From Bryoerythrophyllum caledonicum (lineage: Eukaryota > Streptophyta > Bryopsida > Pottiales > Pottiaceae), in contig OZ020516.1 of the NCBI GenBank assembly GCA_963971425.1, positions 12,698,593 to 12,762,592 of the forward strand: a stretch of 64,000 bases of DNA, in the 5' to 3' direction. A program made the translations under genes and the position numbers. This document shows, in pieces, positions 1 through 10,369 of the stretch. The notes under the pieces were generated by a model that was not told the DNA's origin, did no database searches, and worked only from the letters and a program-made list of their open reading frames with translations. Numbering within the stretch: the first letter of the stretch is position 1; each line of letters begins with the position of its first letter.

Positions 1-1060
1 TCAAGATATGTGCTGATTTTTTTTCTTTGAACTAACTTTGATGGAAATAGAATACCTAATTTTAGTATCCAACCTTACAAAATGGAACTCAAACCATGAC
101 CCGAATGTTGGAAAAAATTTGCACAACATCCAATGGTTGATGGACTAGATTATATAGTGTTTGAAGTTACTGTGTACTGGTAATGAAAATTGTGGGTTTT
201 GGAGGGTATACTACTCTATCCTTCGTTAGATTCTTGCAAGAATTTTTGTACTTTGAATAAAAAGAGGTTCACATGTGCACTAGGTTGATAGCTTTGCATT
301 GACATATCATGTGTGAAGAAAACATTTATACATGATTATTGATGATTTTTGAAACTTTTGTCTACTTGACCTTTGTATAATGTCGTGGATCTTAGCCACT
401 TTTTTCTTCTTTAGGGAGATATTTAGGGTTGATTTTACTTGTCCAACCGGCAAGTACTTACTTTCTCATTGATCAATGGGCTTTATTTTCATCCATCCAT
501 TTTTTGTTGAAGATAAACGATATCACTGCAACTTATTTGTGGAGGTGATTAAAATATTCTTACTGCTTTAATATTATTGGATATTAGAATTCTTATTCTA
601 TCCATCCATTTTTTAATGAATGTTTAGGGGTTAAAATGAAAAAAGAACTCAAAACTTATGATATCTTTGCCTCGCTTCACTTATAAGGAAAATATGATTT
701 ACAAGCACTAGTTACTTTCAAAATTGATACAACCTTTTTGTGCATGTGAATGTATTCAGCGGAACTTCAGCACAAAAGCTTATGTGCTTGAGTGTTAATT
801 TTCCCGCTTCGTAAGGTATAGAATTATATGAGTTGTGCCATGAATTCGACTATGTGAGGCGCTCCATTATATGCTCAGACAGATCGTGGCCTGCCAATAT
901 CCAGCGATATGAAGTAGGAATTTACTACTTCAGTGTCCTGGTGCATAATATGTTGCAAAAGACGCACAGCTCCATGTCGGTGCTCACAATTGCAACCATA
1001 GCCGCTCATAAAGTAAGCGGGCTGACATGCAAGGGTGACCCCTTTCCCTTTCAGGAAAAC
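1..1060. other. AT-rich intergenic DNA, no gene seen
   Basis: No ORF here resembles a known protein and no splice-linked coding exons are visible. The stretch about 130-345 is a dispersed repeat listed separately. The rest is low-complexity AT-rich sequence with two copies of a short ATCCATCCATTTTTT motif near 490 and 600. Confidence 0.5.
130..345. repeat. Dispersed repeat, copy 1 (second copy at about 20590-20780)
   Basis: About 215 bp here align base by base, with scattered substitutions, to 20590-20780. The shared landmarks are TGTTTGAAGTTA, TTGGAGGGT.TACTACT and a long nearly exact core around GTTCACATGTGCACTAGG. The second copy lies inside the hAT element at 20288-26145, so this sequence is probably part of a mobile family. 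No terminal repeats could be defined. Confidence 0.7.
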
Positions 1061-1062
1061 TC

Positions 1063-1325
1063 AGGTAAACCCCTCTAACATTTATGGAGAGAACAAAAAA
1101 TAGTAATGTTTATATGTCAATCTTAGCCAATAGAATTACAATTTCAATTCAAGTGATTTCAGATTTTTTGGATGAAATGTGGATTAGTAATGAATTTTCA
1201 AAGTATACTGCCATGTTTATTATGTGGATGTGTGGATGGGTGGTTATAGGATGGAGGTGGGTTTGGATAATATACCTCAATTTTATGGGTGTCGGTTATG
1301 AGTTGTGGTTGGTTGTTAAGGGAAT
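1063..1325 (-). repeat. Degenerate copy of the 350-bp GGTAAGCC element, minus orientation
   Basis: The stretch matches the reverse complement of the fuller copies at 42595-42945 and 59525-59876. Shared landmarks in order are TAGCCAATAGAATTACAAT, GTGATTTCAGATTTTTT, TATGAATTTTCAAA-like sequence, and ATATACC.CAATTTTA near the end. An internal part is missing. The two ORFs across it (833-1078 and 1084-1428) are chance openings in repeat DNA. Confidence 0.65.
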
Positions 1326-2148
1326 TATTTTATCTGGAATATCTTGGAACCACGTATGGGTGCCTTTATTTGGATATGGATTTAGTGCTGTGGATTTAAT
1401 GCAATGGCTTTATTTGCTCAATAGCTAGGTATTGGATAGGTTTGATTTGTTCATTCAGATATACCAGATTTTCTATCTATTTTGGTCATTTTCATCCATG
1501 TCTCTTCAAATTTTTAGCCAAAATAGTAGTTTCAAAAATCAAGAATGCCATCTAGCTCTGGACATCTAAAATAAAAGGCTGTAATTCATGCCACAAGACC
1601 AATGAGAAGCAACTTCTTGGATCAAAGGTCAATATTGATTAAACATTGGAGCTAAAGACCCAATCCTATCATAGTTTTGATGTTGAGGGTGTATGTTATT
1701 AGTTTTGAAGAAAAGGATAAGGTATGTAAATAGTCCATGAATGTTACTTGAATTATGTAAAGCTCATATACACACTAGTTTGGTATCTATATACCCCTTG
1801 CATCCATATTGAATTAATATGGATATTATGTAATTCTAAAGTGTTGCTCAATGACTCACAATTGTTTTGTCTTGGAGATATGGTCAAATGTCCTTTGTCC
1901 ACCACCCATCCAAATGCACAAATGAATCACATCTCATAATTGACCACCTCTAGACAATCATCTATCTTTCATAGGCCACATGTCTTTCTTTGACCACCTG
2001 TCTTCCATAAGTCATCTCTCTTTCATCATCTGCTCTAGTGGTTTAATGACATCTTTTGTAGTAAGGTATTGTAGGGCAACCACCAGTAAGGTTGTAGTCA
2101 ATGTTATTTTACTAGGGTTATAGGATCACATTATTCAAGAGCCATTAA

Positions 2149-2486
2149 GGTAACCTCCTTGGTAATCAACCAAAACCCATAACCAACTACTATAAAATTG
2201 GGGTATATCCAAACCACCTCCATCCCATTACCATTCATCAACTCCAAATGGAGGTTTGCTATTGGTCACTTAATCGGCTCTTATGGAGGGTACCTAAAGG
2301 TGGCTACGAGTTAAACATGACATCATACTTTGAAAATCCACAACTAATTTACATTTTATCACAAAAATATGAAATTACTTGGGTTGAAATTGTAATTCTA
2401 TTGGCTATCACTAAAAGATCAATGTATTACTATTTGTTCTCTCCATATGTGCCCATTCTTAACTTGTTGTTTATTGAGGGCTTACT
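2149..2486 (+). repeat. MITE-like element, 350-bp GGTAAGCC family, copy at 2.1 kb
   Basis: The element starts GGTAACCTCCTTGG and ends GAGGGCTTACT, so the ends are imperfect inverted repeats. It aligns across its length with 42595-42945 and 59525-59876; shared segments include ATAAAATTGGGGTATATCCA and ATGGAGGTTTGCTATT. No coding capacity. A target duplication could not be fixed. Confidence 0.8.
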
Positions 2487-2744
2487 TTACTTCTGTTGAA
2501 GACATCTCCAACACTCAATTCATGAAGTTTTGAGGAGCGGTTTTAGGGAGGCGGGGAGGTCAATCCTAACACAATTTGTGGTGGACACAGGAAAAATTCC
2601 ATTACAAAGAATGGGTCACGGCTTACTTAAGTACACTTCAAAAATTTGTGATCATTTCAATACTCGGAGTTGAAATCTCAAAAAATTTGCAAAAATATGT
2701 TGTTTCGTTTCGATTTTAGAACTAGGAAAAAGGTCAAGGAGTGT

Positions 2745-3000
2745 AAGTTAGTAGTTATAGAACATCACCCAACTATGGTGGGGGGTCTCAAGACATTGTT
2801 GTATGGGTACCCAAAAAGCCCTTGTCGGTTGTCTTTAAGGCACTTAGTGTAGAAAAGTATTTACCCTTGAAAGGGGGAAGTAGTTCTAATACACTAACCT
2901 ATGTTCCATGGCCATTGGCTTAATGAAGAGAATGAACAAACACTATATTCACGCCAGATCCCTTTGGGGACCGGAGTTCTTCTTCTTACGGGACATCGGA
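2745..3000 (+). repeat. SINE-like repeat body, copy 1 (head missing)
   Basis: This aligns with 13245-13510. Shared segments are CCCAA.TATGGTGGGGGGTC, AAGCCCTTG, GTCGGTTGTCT, AACCTATGT-like sequence, GAATGAACAAACAC and a 3' end ACCGGAGTTCTTCTTCTTA. The tRNA-like head seen in the 13.2-kb copy is absent here. A further relative lies inverted at about 42985-43170, and a 3' end fragment at about 44595-44632. Confidence 0.65.
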
Positions 3001-3239
3001 CCTCACCAAAAATTCGGTCCACCACTAACTTCGTTGAAAATGCAACTGTTTGACAATGCCTCAATTGGGGAGCATTTCTCGAGGAGTTGCTGTCATGGAG
3101 CTTGTGGACCTTGTATGTCAATGCTGCCCAATGGAGTACGGTTTTCATCATTCATTTCCTTCAAAAACAGAGGTTCTGATGCCCAGGCTTGTGCCATGAA
3201 GAGAGAAAGAGAGACAGTAATGCAAGCTAACAGGAATAA

Positions 3240-3415
3240 GGTAAACCCCCCGTAACCGACACAACCGACAAGTTAAGCAATGTGCATATATGGAGAGCCC
3301 AAATAATAATACATTTACTTTTCAATGATAGCCAACAAAATTACAATCTCAACCCAAGTGATTTCATATTCTTCCAATGATTTAATGTGAAATAGCTATG
3401 AATTTCTAAAGCGTG
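3240..3415 (-). repeat. Partial copy of the 350-bp GGTAAGCC element
   Basis: It begins GGTAAACCCCCC and matches the reverse complement of the first half of the 59525-59876 copy: ACCGACAAGTT, AATGTGCATATATGG, GATAGCCAACAAAATTACAAT, GTGATTTCATATTCTT. The distal half is missing. Confidence 0.65.
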
Positions 3416-3449
3416 CTGCCAACATCTAAAAAGAAATTCAGAGTGATTT

Positions 3450-3659
3450 TTAACCCCTAAAAGTCATTTCAATGCAATCTCAACTCCATCAATCAATATC
3501 TACCAAGATGAACCTTTTTGAGAATGTAACCACAAGATCTCCTCCTAAACTTACATGAGATGGAGTGGTAAACATTTTATGAAGCATGATTGAAAGATAA
3601 TCCCAGTCAAAATGAAAAAAATTGTCGTGCAAACACACACTTGGTCCTTGAGGGATTAA
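3450..3659. repeat. Small TTAA-flanked inverted-repeat element, about 200 bp
   Basis: The stretch is bounded by TTAA at 3450-3453 and 3656-3659. The inner ends CCCCTAAAAGTCA and TCCTTGAGGGA are imperfect inverted repeats. It aligns with 43377-43583 over its length (CTTTTTGAGAATG, GATTGAAAGATAA-like sequence, GAAAAAAATTG). The TTAA flank and CCC start resemble piggyBac-type target use. Assignment to that superfamily is inference from the ends only. Confidence 0.5.
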
Positions 3660-3796
3660 GTCAAAGAAAGAATGACCCTAAACTACCCGAGTGATATCCA
3701 AAGACACGAGGTTGTGAGTTTGATCCCCGGCTGTAAAATCTTCTCCCACTTGGCAGGACCACCGTAAGATGCCAATGTAGCAACTCGTATGTACCA

Positions 3797-3840
<44 letters not shown>
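3660..3840 (+). mobile_element. tRNA-derived SINE candidate with 43-base poly(A) tail
   Basis: A short unit with a Pol III box B-like stretch (GAGTTTGATCCCCGG, 3717-3731) ends in an uninterrupted run of A at 3798-3840. A tRNA-like head, a short unique body and a 3' A tail are the layout of plant SINEs. The unbroken tail suggests recent insertion. The alternative is a simple-sequence expansion beside unrelated DNA. Target-site duplications were not identified. Confidence 0.5.
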
Positions 3841-3842
<2 letters not shown>

Positions 3843-4093
3843 AGGAAGAAATTCCAAGGCTCCCCTCCTATTGGAACGGGGAACACCCCTCCTCGCGTTC
3901 CCAACCGCATTCCCAACCGCGTTCCCGAACTCCCCGAACCGTCCCGACCTACCAAGACCGCGGTCACAGGCGCCGATCCCACGGTCAACAGCCCGTCGAC
4001 CGTGCAAGCTGGTGTCTTCTCCGCGAGCTGCCCCGCTGCTCGTCTTCATCGCACGCTGCGACTCCTCTGCACACAACCTCCACTTCACTCGAT

Positions 4094-4114
4094 CACACAC
4101 ACACACACACACAA
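4094..4114. repeat. (CA)n microsatellite upstream of the TMK gene
   Basis: About ten CA dinucleotides in a row lie in the GC-rich stretch roughly 600 bp upstream of the receptor-kinase start codon. This may be promoter or 5' UTR. Confidence 0.8.
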
Positions 4115-4525
4115 CGCGCATTGCGAGCATCTCGTCCCGGAGCTCACCGCACCTCCGCCTCACCACCTTCTTCTCCGTAGACTTGCTGGAAAATCGCCAA
4201 AACAGTAGCAGTCCGGAGCTGCTGCTGCTCGCGAGCTGAATCAAACATGCAGTGGCCGCCCATGATCCAACCGCGCGTAGGACGCTCTTTCCGCATTGCA
4301 TTCCGTGGTGTGATCTCAGAGAGAGCGTCGTGACAGTTGGAGTGTTTTGGTAGAGAGGTACGTCGTTGAGGATTTGTGAATTTTTTTCTAGTTGATTTTC
4401 CAACATTGGATGGTTTTTCAGACAGGTTCATGGAATGTGCAGTGGCGGTAGCTGGTGAAGGGGCGAGCTTTGGGAGGTGGGGCGAGAGTGCGGTGCAACC
4501 GAGGGTGAATTTGTGTTGTTTGGAG

Positions 4526-4615
4526 GTGAGTTTTGTTGATTTTGTTAGTAGGGTTCGTGTCTGTAGGTTGTGAGCGAATTGGGGTCATTGAATGTGCGTT
4601 TTTCTTTGTTTGTAG
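4526..4615 (+). other. Possible 5' UTR intron of the TMK gene
   Basis: A donor TGGAG|GTGAGT and an acceptor TTTGTTTGTAG|GATCGG flank 90 T-rich bases just upstream of the start codon at 4718. The spacing and the pyrimidine-rich acceptor fit a 5' leader intron. There is no transcript evidence, so this is inference. Confidence 0.4.
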
Positions 4616-4717
4616 GATCGGGTATGAAGTTGAAGCTCGGGGGATGAATCGTGTGGAGATGGTGTCGAGGAGGAGTGAGCGTGTTTTGTGATTGGGAGGG
4701 CTGTGAGGGGTGAGGCT

Positions 4718-7700
4718 ATGGCGGTGCGAGCGGTGGTGTTGTTCGTTCTTGTGGCGATGGTGATGGCGGATCCAGCAGGCGACCGGGCGGTGCTGGAGGC
4801 GTTCAAGGCCGGGATTGTTAATAGTGAGGTTCTCCAGTGGACGTCGCCGGATCCGTGCGCCTGGAACGCTAAGATGATCAAGTGCGACAATACGGGCAAC
4901 GTGCTGCAGCTCCGCGTGCGGCAGCAGGGGCTTCGGGGGCAGGTGACGCCGTCTCTCAACAACCTCACGCACCTGCAGTTCTTGGAGCTGAATTACAATT
5001 ACTTCACGGGCGCGGCGCCCTCGCTCGCCGGCCTCGCGGAGCTTCAGTACGCCTACCTGGACGACAACAACTTCACCTCCACCCCGGAGAACTGGCTGGA
5101 GAATCTCACCTCCATCCTGGAGCTTCACGTGGAGAACAACCGCAACCTGAACCGGGAGAGAGGCGGGTGGGTGATTCCGGAGAGTCTTGCGGGCGCGACG
5201 ACGCTCACGGTGCTCTCTGTGACGAACGCGGGCATCACTGGCGCGCTCCCGGCGTTCCTAGGCGCCATGCCGGCGCTGACCACGTTCGAAGCGGCCTACA
5301 ACAACATCCAGGGGGGGATTCCAGAGAGTTTCCGATCGTCCAACTTGCAGGTGCTCAAGATCAACAACCAGGAGATGAACGGGAGCATTGCGTACACGGG
5401 ATCCATCGCCAGCCTGCGCGTTCTGTGGGTGCACGTGAACGCATTCACGGGCGCGGTGCCGGCCGGGTTGCAATCCGCGACGGGGCTCACGAGCTTGCGC
5501 ATCAACGACAACGCGCTCGTCGGCCCGCTCCCGCCCGGAATCTCCTCGCTGCCCGCGCTCACGGAGTGCCTCACGCTGCACAACCATCTCTCGGGGGAGT
5601 TTCCCCCCTTCAAGAGCTCCGTCACCACGAATTACGACGCGGGCTCCTTCTGTAACGGACCGTGCTCACGCTCTGTCACCTCTCTTCTCGCCTTTCTCGC
5701 GAAACTAGGGTACCCGCAAGAGATCGCCACGTCCTGGGTCGGCTCCGACGCGTGCGCGAGCTGGACCGGCGTGGCGTGCGATCCCGGAACCGGAGAAGTT
5801 GTGTCGTTGATTCTGCAGTCGCATGGCCTCCGAGGCGAAATCTCGCCGGCGCTCGCGAATCTGACGTCGCTCAAGACGCTCATTCTCTCCCGGAACGAGA
5901 TCTCCGGAGGCGTGCCTGTGGAGCTCGTCACGCTCGCGGCGCTCACGACTCTGGATGTCAGTGAGAACCACCTCTCTGGACCTGTGCCGCAGTTCCCCGC
6001 CTCCGTGAAATTCAATTACCAAGGCAACCCTCTCCTGTCGACCGATGGATCTCCAACATCTCCTCCACCAGACGTCCAGGTCGTTCCACCAGCTCCAACC
6101 CCAGTCGCTGCTGCAGCTTCTCTTCCAGCGCCAGCTTCTCCAATACCGACTTCACCGACGTCTTCACCGACGTCTTCACCGACGTCTTCACCGACGTCTT
6201 CACCGTCTTCACCCACTCCCTCTCCAACTGGAGCGATTGTTGCGGCGGAGAAAGGTGCCGCGAGATCTGGAGCGTCTATGGTGCCGGTGATCGGTGGCGT
6301 GCTGGGAGGGACGGTGGCGGTGTTGTTGGCCGCGCTTCTGGTGTTCGTGTTGTGCCGCGTCCGGAGCAAGAACCGGAGCGTGAACGAGGTGTCGGTGTTT
6401 CCGCGCGGCGAGTCTGGGTCGGAGCGTGACTTGGTGAAGGTTGCGGCGCATTGTAGCAACAGCAGCGCGAGTCATCACGCGACTGTCAGCTCGTATGGGT
6501 CGAGCAGCAGCCCCACTTCCAACGATCATCAGGTGATGAGCATGTATCCAATCGAAGTAGATCATTTACATCGTCGTCTAGCACCAGTGACATCGTTGAC
6601 ATGATGGTTTCCTTTTGCAGAATCTGGATCAGCAAGGCAACATGTTCATGTCGATCGATGTGCTCCGGTCCGTGACCAACAACTTCTCCAACGAGAACAT
6701 CCTGGGGCGCGGCGGCTTCGGCGTCGTCTACCGCGGCTCGCTGCCGGACCACACGCAGATCGCGGTGAAGCGCATGGAGTCCGCGACGCTGACCAACAAG
6801 GGCCTGGCGGAGTTCCAGTCCGAGATCCACGTGCTGACCAAGGTGAAGCACCGCCACTTGGTGGGCCTGCTGGGGTACTGCGCCAACGGCACGGAGCGCC
6901 TGCTGGTGTACGAGTACATGCCGCAGGGCACGCTGGCGCAGCACCTGTTCGAGTACAAGCAGCTGCAGGAGAAGCCGCTCCCGTGGGTGATGCGCATGAG
7001 CATCGCGCTGGACGTGGCCCGGGGGCTGGATTATCTGCACAACCTGGCGCAGCGGAGCTTCATCCACCGCGACTTGAAGCCGTCCAACATCCTCCTCACC
7101 GATGACTTCAGGGCGAAGGTGTCGGATTTCGGGCTCGTGAAGCTGGCTCCGGAGGGCAAATTCTCGGTGGAGACGCGGCTGGCGGGCACGTTCGGCTACC
7201 TCGCTCCTGAGTATGCGGTCACCGGGCGCGTCACCACGAAAGCCGACGTGTTCAGCTTCGGCGTGGTGCTCATGGAGCTCATCACGGGCCGCCGCGCACT
7301 CGACGAGACGCAGTCCGAGGAGAACATGCACCTGGTCACCTGGTTCCAGCGCCTCATGCACGCCAACAAAGACAACTTCCGCTCCACCATCGACCCCACC
7401 ATCGACGTCGACGACGAGTCCTACAAGTCGCTCTGCACCGTGGCGGAGCTCGCCGGCCACTGCACGTCGCGCGAGCCCTACTCGCGCCCCGACATGAGCC
7501 ACGCCGTCAGCGTGCTGGCGCCCCTGGTGGAGCACTGGAAACCGAGCGCTCACAACGACGAAGCCTCCGCTTTCGACCACCACGAGCTCTCCCTCCCTCA
7601 AGCGCTCAAGCAGTGGCAGGAGTACGAAGACGACACCACCTCCACGCATCACTTTGATGATCTGAGTACTCGCTCTAGCATTCCCGTTCGCCCCGTTGGA

Positions 7701-7736
7701 TTTGCAGACTCCTTCACCTCCACAGATGGCCGCTGA
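4718..7736 (+). CDS. TMK: TMK-type leucine-rich-repeat receptor-like kinase (exons 4718-6532, 6621-7736)
   Basis: The two exons join in phase 0 through an 88-bp GT-AG intron (6533-6620) and encode 976 residues. The ATG at 4718 gives a typical signal peptide (about 1-17). An N-terminal LRR cap with the [12 protein letters not shown] motif precedes the first LRR block; a second cap ([13 protein letters not shown], near 340) follows a non-LRR island and starts a short second block. This two-block ectodomain is the TMK hallmark. A Ser/Pro/Thr linker leads to one membrane helix at about 521-545. The kinase has GRGGFGVVY (634), IAVKRME (Lys 655), [16 protein letters not shown] and LAPEYAV, so it should be active. 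The tail ends [14 protein letters not shown], as in TMKs. Family role: cell-surface signalling linked to auxin responses and cell expansion. GC at third codon positions is far above that of flanking DNA. Arabidopsis TMKs are about 930-960 residues, so this is full length. Family assignment is firm. Confidence 0.95.
6143..6212 (+). repeat. 12-bp coding minisatellite in the TMK juxtamembrane linker
   Basis: A unit reading TCACCGACGTCT is repeated in tandem about five times and encodes repeated S-P-T-S tetrapeptides on the extracellular side of the membrane helix. The copies are identical at DNA level, so the array is probably length-variable. Confidence 0.85.
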
Positions 7737-8751
7737 TGGAGCTGCATCACTGTCATCACTCATCACGAAGGTGACAGTCCCTCGACGCATAGACTCTTTC
7801 ACTTTGCTCCTATCTTTTTGCGGCAATACTTGTATCTTGTAACGGCTCGTAGGATCGGTAGAGGTTAGCTTTTCACGAGCAGGAGGAGTCTGGAGGATTC
7901 ATGTTCCTCGTACTTCCCCCACTTGTGTTGATTGTGCAGCGCTTGTGACGGCATTTAGGATCAGATTTTGAGCAGGTTTCAGCTGGAGGATTGATTTTCC
8001 TTTGCCTCCTCTTTTTTGGTGCACCACTTGTGTTGATTGTGTAGGAAGGTTTCAGTTGGAGAATGAGTTTCCCCTCAGGTAGAAAGTGTGTAGTTATCTC
8101 TTCGTGAGTTGTGGGAATTGATGTTGAGAAAGCGTGTGAGCTCTAACGAAGAGCTTTATGTGCACGCATAATCTACAGCTTGCTGCCTGACAATGAAACT
8201 CGGGAAGAGGTCGCAGCTGAGGTCACATTACCTGTTGATGATCCTGACACCGCATGATCTCATGGCTTACGGACAACTGTCACCTTCGTTGTCCCTGCTT
8301 GTACATTTGTAGGCCAAGTTGACAGCCAGTGTGTACTTGTAAGATGGCTCACCAGTTTGTTACCAGAAGATTTGAATAAGTCTCGAAGGTTCGGAGCTGG
8401 AAGTACTACGTTTACCAATGTAAGGCAAGTTCTACGATTGAAGAAACCATCAGATAAAGCAACACGATGATGGCAGCAGAATGAACTCTGGAGCGCAACC
8501 ATCGTTATTACGCTACGAATAAGCCTCGGATATGTAACCTTCCGTCGAAAGGAATCCACTTAATTATGGTTGGAGTAAGACCTGCTTAACGATGAATCAA
8601 GCAAGTCACAGCACACGTCATGGACAGAAAAGCAATACTTCCAGAGGGAGAGCTTCCATGTTTTGGAGATGGTGACTATGATGAATACGAGACAGAAGTT
8701 TTGTTTAAGAAGAAGCTGTACAAGGGAGGAAGGGGAAAGCACCGACTGTTG
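7737..8751. other. Convergent 3' intergenic region between TMK and mTERF
   Basis: The two genes face each other with about 1 kb between stop codons. Short ORFs here are open by chance, and no conserved protein or RNA gene is seen. Two GTTGATTGTG(T/C)AG stretches repeat near 7930 and 8030 within a loosely duplicated segment. Both 3' UTRs should lie in this interval. Confidence 0.6.
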
Positions 8752-10364
8752 TTAGCCATCAGATTCTCTCAAAGCAAGGGCTTTAACCAGGGCAGTAAGC
8801 TCCGTCTCCTTGTTCAAGAGCTTCAGGAACTGAGCCTCAGTGAGGCTCAGCATCCGGTTCAAAGACCACCTAACGCTGCTCATTGCGAGGGCTTTACACC
8901 TGGGTTTGATGCGATTCTCCAAGCTGTAGCCGAAGTACTGAGGGAAGTCCACGAGCTCGGAGTTCGCTCGCCCCATTTGGCGAAAGTAGTCCCACTTGGG
9001 GCGCAGATTCGCCTCAATGCTGAGGCCCAGCAACTGCGGAAAGCGGAGAATGATGGTGCTGAGCTCGTCGGTTGTGTAGCCATTCTCCGAGAAGAAGAGG
9101 ATGGTGGGCTTGATGTTGAGCTCCAAGCTGAGGCCCATGAGCTGAGGGGATCTGGAGACCAACGTCTTGAGGTCCTTCACTCCGATGCTGTCGAAGTAGT
9201 CGGCAAGCGGCCTCAGCTTCGCGTTCACGCTGTATCCTATGATCTGCGGGAACCGCATCAGAATCTTGCCTGTGTCTTTCGGAGAGAGGCCGATCTGCGC
9301 AAGAAAGAGCACCACTTGCTGCACCTTGCGCACGCTGTAGGTTAAGATGTGGGGGAAGTGCGAGAGGATCTTCACCCAGCCCTCCGAGTCCACGCCGAGC
9401 TCGCGCAGGAGCGCCACCGTGGGCTTGATGTTCTCCTCCATGCTGCACCCGAAGAGCTGCGGCCGCTTGCGGATGATCCCCGGCACGTCGGCAGGGTGAA
9501 TGCCCAGCTCCAGCAGGAACTCGATCATGGGCTTCACCGTGCGCTCCACGCTGTGGGTGGCCAGCGACGGGAACACCGACACCACCTCCGCGACTTCGTC
9601 CGGCGGGAACCCGAGCTCCAGGAGGTACACCACAGAGAGAGGGAGCTTCCCGTGCACCATGTGCGTCTGGAGCTGCGGGAAGGCGCCGAACTTCACCTCG
9701 CCCAGCACCGGGGACGTGAACGAGTCGCCGAAGTAGTAGAGCCGCTCCGTCTTCTTCGGCGCCTCTGGGAAGCTTACCAGCAAGGCAACCAGTGCCTCCT
9801 TGTCCCGGTTCGCGCCCAGATTCTCCAGGAAAGGCAAGAGCGCGCTCCTCACTTCTGACCCTGTCAACTCCCTCCCTGTTGAAACAACCAATCTCGTCAG
9901 TACTGGAATCCACAAACCGTGACCATAAACAACATCTGGAGGTGCGAACCTGTGAGGTAACGGATGTGGTACACCATGCGCAAGAGGGAGAGGAGGTGAG
10001 CGGTGAGGCGAGTGGCTTTATTCACGGCGCGCGCGGCGAGACACGCGGTGACGCCGCGCGCTTGAAGAAACTCAACCAGCGTGGCTTTCACCTCTTTTCG
10101 GTTGTCGCGCACTATGATCTGTCCTGCTCCCAATGATCAGAGTACATCAAACACAGAGAGAACAACTAAAATTCAGAGTTTTCACATGTAAGTTTGTGCT
10201 TCACCTGCTGCTGCTGCGTCGCCGTTGCTTGGTCCTTGCACGTCCAAAGGCTGTGAGCTGCGAGAGGCACTCACGGCTGCCAGGCGACAACCTGACGTTC
10301 CGGGGACGTCCAAGGTGGATCCGGACCCTGGAAGAGCTCCATTCCGCAGGGCCCTCCCTGCCAA
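8752..10364 (-). CDS. mTERF-family organellar protein (exons about 10364-10205, 10123-9950, 9875-8752; 5' end unresolved)
   Basis: The product is a chain of roughly 35-residue mTERF helical repeats, recognisable by recurring LLELGI/FPQLLGLS-type pairs (for example KRPQLFGCS, RFPQIIGYS, RSPQLMGLS, RFPQLLGLS, FPQYFGYS). mTERF proteins bind nucleic acid in plastids or mitochondria and act in organelle transcription, splicing or ribosome assembly. The last two exons are well supported: acceptor GAGCAG|GACAG at 10123, donor CTCACAG|GTTCG at 9950, acceptor CAACAG|GGAGG at 9875, all phase-consistent, TAA at 8752. The first exon (donor GCAGCAG|GTGAAG at 10205) keeps the frame and encodes an Ala/Ser/Arg-rich stretch that could be a transit peptide. 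It has no in-frame ATG before an upstream TGA, so the true start is in another upstream exon or the 5' end is mis-modelled. Which mTERF subgroup it belongs to was not determined. GC-rich coding sequence, like TMK. Confidence 0.88.
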
Positions 10365-10369
10365 GCCAA

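Noticed and set aside
3678-4406. 242-codon minus-strand frame with a Phe run, and plus-strand frames with a Lys run
   Set aside because: The homopolymer residues are translation of the poly(A) tract at 3798-3840. No conserved sequence on either side.
4418-5128. 236-codon minus-strand frame over the TMK 5' region
   Set aside because: Shadow of the TMK first exon; low-complexity Arg/His composition and no domain.
6486-7826. 446-codon open frame on the minus strand across the TMK kinase exon
   Set aside because: It is the antisense of a conserved kinase domain; GC-rich third positions keep stops away on the opposite strand. Its own translation has no domain.
8620-9345. 241-codon plus-strand frame opposite mTERF, and 9349-9858
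   Set aside because: Antisense of the mTERF repeats; Glu/Leu/Arg pattern mirrors the repeat on the other strand.
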